DNA from: Streptosporangiaceae bacterium
GTDB taxonomy: Bacteria; Actinomycetota; Actinomycetes; Streptosporangiales; Streptosporangiaceae
DNA length: 8,960 nt
Direction: 5' to 3'
Assembly (NCBI GenBank): GCA_030040815.1
Contig: JASHSZ010000083.1
Coordinates: 1 to 8,960, forward strand
The notes beneath the pieces are model-generated. The model saw nothing but the letters and a program-made list of their open reading frames with translations, made no database searches and was not told the DNA's origin. The translations under genes and the position numbers were made by a program. Shown in pieces: positions 6,475 through 8,960 of the stretch. The stretch's first letter is position 1, and every line of letters starts with the position of its first letter.

Positions 6475-6927
6475 TCACAGCGCAGCGACGATGTCGAGCA
6501 GTTCCTCCTCTGACATCGACAGGTCAATCGGATCTCCGTAGGGCTGGGGCCAGTCCTTGCCGGTATGCCAGTAGACCTCGACAACGTTCTCCTCTGGATC
6601 ACGGAAGTAGCAGCCGATTGCATTGCCGTGATTCACGACCATCTCGACGGGGTACCCGCGTTCGAGTATCGCCGCATAGAAGGCCCTGAGGTCGGCAAGT
6701 GAGGCCACCGTAAACGATATCTGCTGCGGGTCCGTCTTATGGTCTGCGGACCGTACCATCGCGAACTCGTGATGCTCAGTCGCTGGGTTCGCGCTGAGGA
6801 AGACGATCCAGTCGTCCGGGCCCCGGTCGGTAACGGACATGCCCAGAAACCCCGAATAGAACTCGATCATCAGCTGTGGATCGCGTACGTAGATCCCGAC
6901 GTGTCCCAGGCCCGTTACTCTCGGCAT
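6475..6927 (-). CDS. VOC-family protein (glyoxalase / extradiol dioxygenase fold)
   Basis: This 150-aa protein has two beta-alpha-beta-beta-beta modules of the vicinal oxygen chelate superfamily. These are metal enzymes that include glyoxalases, extradiol ring-cleavage dioxygenases and epimerases. Module one starts with GLGHVGIYVRDPQLMIEFYSGFLGM (6-30) and module two with PQQISFTVASLADLRAFYAAILERG (67-91). Candidate metal ligands are His9, His53 or Glu54, Gln69 and Glu117 (in NVVEVYW). A glutamine stands where extradiol dioxygenases usually have their second histidine, which argues against simply calling it a dioxygenase. The C-terminal tail (about 122-150) is acidic. The ATG has GGAGG 8 nt upstream. 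Only 15 bp separate it from the stop of the FAH-family gene, so the two are co-transcribed and probably act on consecutive intermediates. Confidence 0.9.
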   Translation of the reverse strand: MPRVTGLGHVGIYVRDPQLMIEFYSGFLGMSVTDRGPDDWIVFLSANPATEHHEFAMVRSADHKTDPQQISFTVASLADLRAFYAAILERGYPVEMVVNHGNAIGCYFRDPEENVVEVYWHTGKDWPQPYGDPIDLSMSEEELLDIVAAL

Positions 6928-6942
6928 GCCCAGTTCCTCCGC

Positions 6943-7884
6943 TCAGAGCTCGCGCTCGCCATCCGGTGCGTATTTGCCGGTGAGCTGTGGTGTCGGTCCG
7001 GTTTTGCCCTGCGCCTGACGGTCGTGGCGAGTCTCTCGCTTCCAGGTTCGCTTCAGGTCGTCCCGCACGCTGATCCGGAGGCGACCGAGACCTTCGACCT
7101 CGAGCTCGATCTCGTCGCCGTCCATGAACGGGTTCAGCCCACCGTGGTTTGTGCCGGTGGCAATCAGGTCGCCCGGCTCGATCGTATGGACCGACGAGAC
7201 GAACTCAACACACCGGGGAATCGGATGTGCCATATCACTGGTGTTGAAATCCTGCATGAGCTCGCCGTTGTTCCACAGCCGGACGGCGAGATTCTGCGGA
7301 TCCGGAATTTCGTCTTTCGTGACGAGGAACGGGCCGATTGGGCAGAACGTATCTCGCGACTTCATCGGATAAAAGGCGTTGAGACCCGGCAGTCCGCGGG
7401 CCGATCCGTCGATCAGATTCGTGTAGCCGAACACGTAATCCATCGCGTCCTGCAGCGGGACGTCCTTTCCGCGTTTGCCGATTACGACCGCGAGTTCGGC
7501 CTCGCCCTCGAAGATGGTCCCCGGTACATCCGGCAGAATCATCGTGTCGCCAGGGCCGATGATGGAGTTGGGCGTCTTGTGAAACGCACCAATGGGGGGA
7601 AGCGCCTCTAGGGCTCCCCCTTCCAGGTAGTTCACCGCCATGCAGTCGATATTCACCGGCCGCGGCACGGGCGGCCGCATCGCTACTGCCTCCAGTGGCA
7701 GGCCAGGTCCGTGATCTGCGGCCCACTCGAGCCCGGACCGCCACTGGTCCCAGTCCTCGATCACGGCGCGCAGGACGTCCTGCTGATGAATCCGCGGAAT
7801 CTCGGCGGTGACGGCGGAGACGTCGATGATCTCGTGACCTCGCACGACACCGAGGCGGAACTCGTCAAAGAGCGCTAGCTTCAC
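6943..7884 (-). CDS. Fumarylacetoacetate hydrolase (FAH) family protein
   Basis: The family cleaves C-C bonds in, isomerises or decarboxylates 1,3-diketo and oxo-enol acids, often after aromatic ring cleavage, using Mg or Mn in the cytosol. The 313-aa length fits. An N-terminal domain (1-70) is followed by the catalytic mixed beta-roll. Metal ligands are expected in FEGEAELAVVIGKRG (125-139; Glu128, Glu130, with Glu126 also present) and Asp159 of NLIDGSARG. Lys175 in MKSRDTFCPIGP and the TGTNHGG loop (243-249) complete the site. The loop differs from the common TGTPAGVG form and marks a FAH subgroup. The C-terminus has a charged tail (about 280-313) beyond the core fold. The GTG start at 7884 follows GGTGAG. 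It is the first gene of the operon, behind a palindromic promoter-like site. Whether it acts as hydrolase, isomerase or decarboxylase cannot be told. Confidence 0.92.
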   Translation of the reverse strand: MKLALFDEFRLGVVRGHEIIDVSAVTAEIPRIHQQDVLRAVIEDWDQWRSGLEWAADHGPGLPLEAVAMRPPVPRPVNIDCMAVNYLEGGALEALPPIGAFHKTPNSIIGPGDTMILPDVPGTIFEGEAELAVVIGKRGKDVPLQDAMDYVFGYTNLIDGSARGLPGLNAFYPMKSRDTFCPIGPFLVTKDEIPDPQNLAVRLWNNGELMQDFNTSDMAHPIPRCVEFVSSVHTIEPGDLIATGTNHGGLNPFMDGDEIELEVEGLGRLRISVRDDLKRTWKRETRHDRQAQGKTGPTPQLTGKYAPDGEREL

Positions 7885-7971
7885 GCGGTGCTCACCATCC
7901 GGGTCTCAGCAGACCAGCCACGCGTCATTACGGGCGCACGTCAGCTCTGTTTTAGCTCACTCCTCGAATGC

Positions 7972-7981
7972 TGACATGTCA
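7972..7981. promoter_or_regulatory. Perfect palindrome TGACATGTCA overlapping a -35 hexamer
   Basis: TGACATGTCA is a 10-bp perfect palindrome, flanked on both sides by GCAT as a direct repeat on the minus strand. The minus-strand hexamer TTGACA (7982-7977), a perfect sigma70-type -35, overlaps it by five bases. It lies about 95 bp upstream of the FAH-family start. At 17 nt spacing the -10 position reads TGAGCT, which is weak. A regulator bound here would occlude the -35, so it is a good operator candidate for the operon. No regulator gene lies next to the operon in this window. Confidence 0.45.
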
Positions 7982-8005
7982 ATGCAAACGTCTCAGCTGT
8001 TGGGC

Positions 8006-8960
8006 TTAGCCGGGGATGCTGACCCGGAACGAAATGGTCTGCGTCAACAGCAGCCCAGAGATCGTCACCGTGTACGTGCCTACGGCCAATCCCGGTGTAT
8101 AGACGGTGACCGTGACGGAGCCGCTGCCGTTCGGGCCGCTCACAGCGAGCGGCTGTGGCGCGTCCAACCGCGGTCCGGCGAGAGTAGCGGTGACGTCGTC
8201 CCAGGTCTGTCCTGGCACCGTCGAGGCCGGATTGGCGTACGGGCCGGTCGTCACGCCGTACTGGCCGAACAGCGGCGGGTACACGCCGAAACCGTCCAGG
8301 ATCGTCGTGCCGTTCGGGGTACGGCCCGGGATGAAGCCGTTCCCAGTGACCGTGACGGTCTGACCACCCGCCACGGTGCGGGCGGACTCGCGGATGTTGG
8401 ATTGCAACCGGCTCAGCTCGTCGCGGGCCAGCTGACTCGGCTGAGACGGCCCGTGCTGGCTGTCGATCTGCCTGACCAGGGCGGGCACGAAGGTCGGCGC
8501 GTAGATGGTGCCCCAGCCCGCCGCGATGGAGTAGCCAAGGCCGGAGGAGTAGCCGGTGACGCCGTAGGCGCTGTCCGTGTAACCAGCAGGGACACTGATG
8601 ATGCCGACCGCGGCACCGCGCGGTCCGATCGCCGCCAGAGCCGGGTTGATCGTGCCCAGGTCGGCCCCGCGCAGTTGGGTGGCCAGCGCGAGGATGCCCG
8701 CGAAGGTAGGCGACGCCTGCGAAGTGCCGTCATCAGCATCCATCACGATGTCGGGGAACGCGCGTCCCGTGACGCCGTCCAGTGCCGGGATGCCGCGCTG
8801 CCAGTACGGCTTTGGGTAGACCACGGATACGCCTGCGGACTCGGCGTCGGAATTGCTGTTCGTGGCGGTCCACAGTGCGTCCGGGGCAGTCCGCCCGGCC
8901 AAGGTCGCCAGGCCAGCGTTCGGGATGGTGCCGCCGACCGCAGTGACCCATGGGCTGTCG
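8006..8960 (-). CDS. Sedolisin-type (S53) serine-carboxyl peptidase, 5' part outside the window
   Basis: This is the C-terminal part (317 complete codons, no stop up to the window edge) of a secreted pro-kumamolisin/sedolisin protease. These enzymes hydrolyse proteins outside the cell, usually at acidic pH. The frame enters with SPWVTAVGGT (visible residues 2-11), a characteristic S53 segment. RAFPDIVMDADDGTSQASPTF follows, where Ser80 of GTSQASP is the catalytic serine. The Glu/Asp of the catalytic triad and the propeptide lie upstream, off the window. The segment GYSSGLGYSIAAGWGTIYAPTFVPAL (about 136-161) ends the catalytic domain. Residues about 190-317 add a Gly/Thr/Val-rich beta-sandwich, Ig- or IPT-like (GGQTVTVTGNGFIPG near its start), possibly for substrate or wall binding. 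An internal TTG at 8902 is not the real start, since the S53 motif continues upstream of it. Confidence 0.9.
   Translation of the reverse strand, partial: DSPWVTAVGGTIPNAGLATLAGRTAPDALWTATNSNSDAESAGVSVVYPKPYWQRGIPALDGVTGRAFPDIVMDADDGTSQASPTFAGILALATQLRGADLGTINPALAAIGPRGAAVGIISVPAGYTDSAYGVTGYSSGLGYSIAAGWGTIYAPTFVPALVRQIDSQHGPSQPSQLARDELSRLQSNIRESARTVAGGQTVTVTGNGFIPGRTPNGTTILDGFGVYPPLFGQYGVTTGPYANPASTVPGQTWDDVTATLAGPRLDAPQPLAVSGPNGSGSVTVTVYTPGLAVGTYTVTISGLLLTQTISFRVSIPG

Noticed and set aside
6468..6478. Overlapping short palindromes CACGTG and GTGATCAC at the end of the VOC gene
   Set aside because: They include the VOC stop codon and a few intergenic bases, are very short, and have no partner site; chance is likely.
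6739..7611. 290-codon open frame on the plus strand
   Set aside because: Antisense to the VOC and FAH-family genes and spans their junction; no protein signature.

Overview
The window is high-GC DNA with strongly GC-biased third codon positions. Its gene content (a proline/serine-rich lipoprotein L,D-transpeptidase, an EchA3-like crotonase, a TetR regulator, a GH76 enzyme and a secreted sedolisin-type protease) points to a soil-type Actinomycetota chromosome. I cannot name the genus. I saw no tRNA, rRNA, CRISPR array, insertion sequence or phage gene.

Left part (1-1966). A minus-strand lipoprotein with a peptidoglycan-binding domain and an L,D-transpeptidase domain (22-837) is followed by about 400 bp without a convincing gene. 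Next comes a small minus-strand membrane protein with a Gly/Pro-rich tail (1240-1602). A second non-coding gap (1603-1966) holds an AT-rich island with inverted GTAAC/GTTAC arms and an 11-nt-period direct repeat. It is the likely control region of the rightward genes.

Centre (1967-4544). Two plus-strand genes, an EchA3-like crotonase that keeps only one of the two catalytic glutamates of enoyl-CoA hydratases and a TetR-family regulator, look like a lipid/acyl-CoA enzyme with its local regulator. A hairpin follows the regulator's stop codon. A convergent GH76 (alpha-1,6-mannanase-like) gene with no signal peptide lies on the minus strand.

Right part (4681-7884). Four minus-strand genes form a probable operon, transcribed in this order: FAH-family hydrolase/isomerase, VOC-family (glyoxalase/extradiol dioxygenase fold) protein, threonine-synthase-like PLP enzyme, and a flavin-binding PNPOx-like protein. 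FAH and VOC proteins together are typical of catabolic routes for aromatic or oxo-acid compounds. The PLP enzyme and flavoprotein suggest an amino- or hydroxy-acid substrate, but the substrate cannot be read from the sequence. A 10-bp perfect palindrome overlapping a consensus -35 hexamer lies upstream of the first gene. The FAH and VOC genes look less GC-rich at third codon positions than their neighbours.

Right edge (8006-8960). The 3' part of a sedolisin (S53) protease gene runs off the window; it has a C-terminal beta-sandwich extension.

I found no clearly unprecedented system. The four-gene operon with its palindromic control site is the most interesting candidate.
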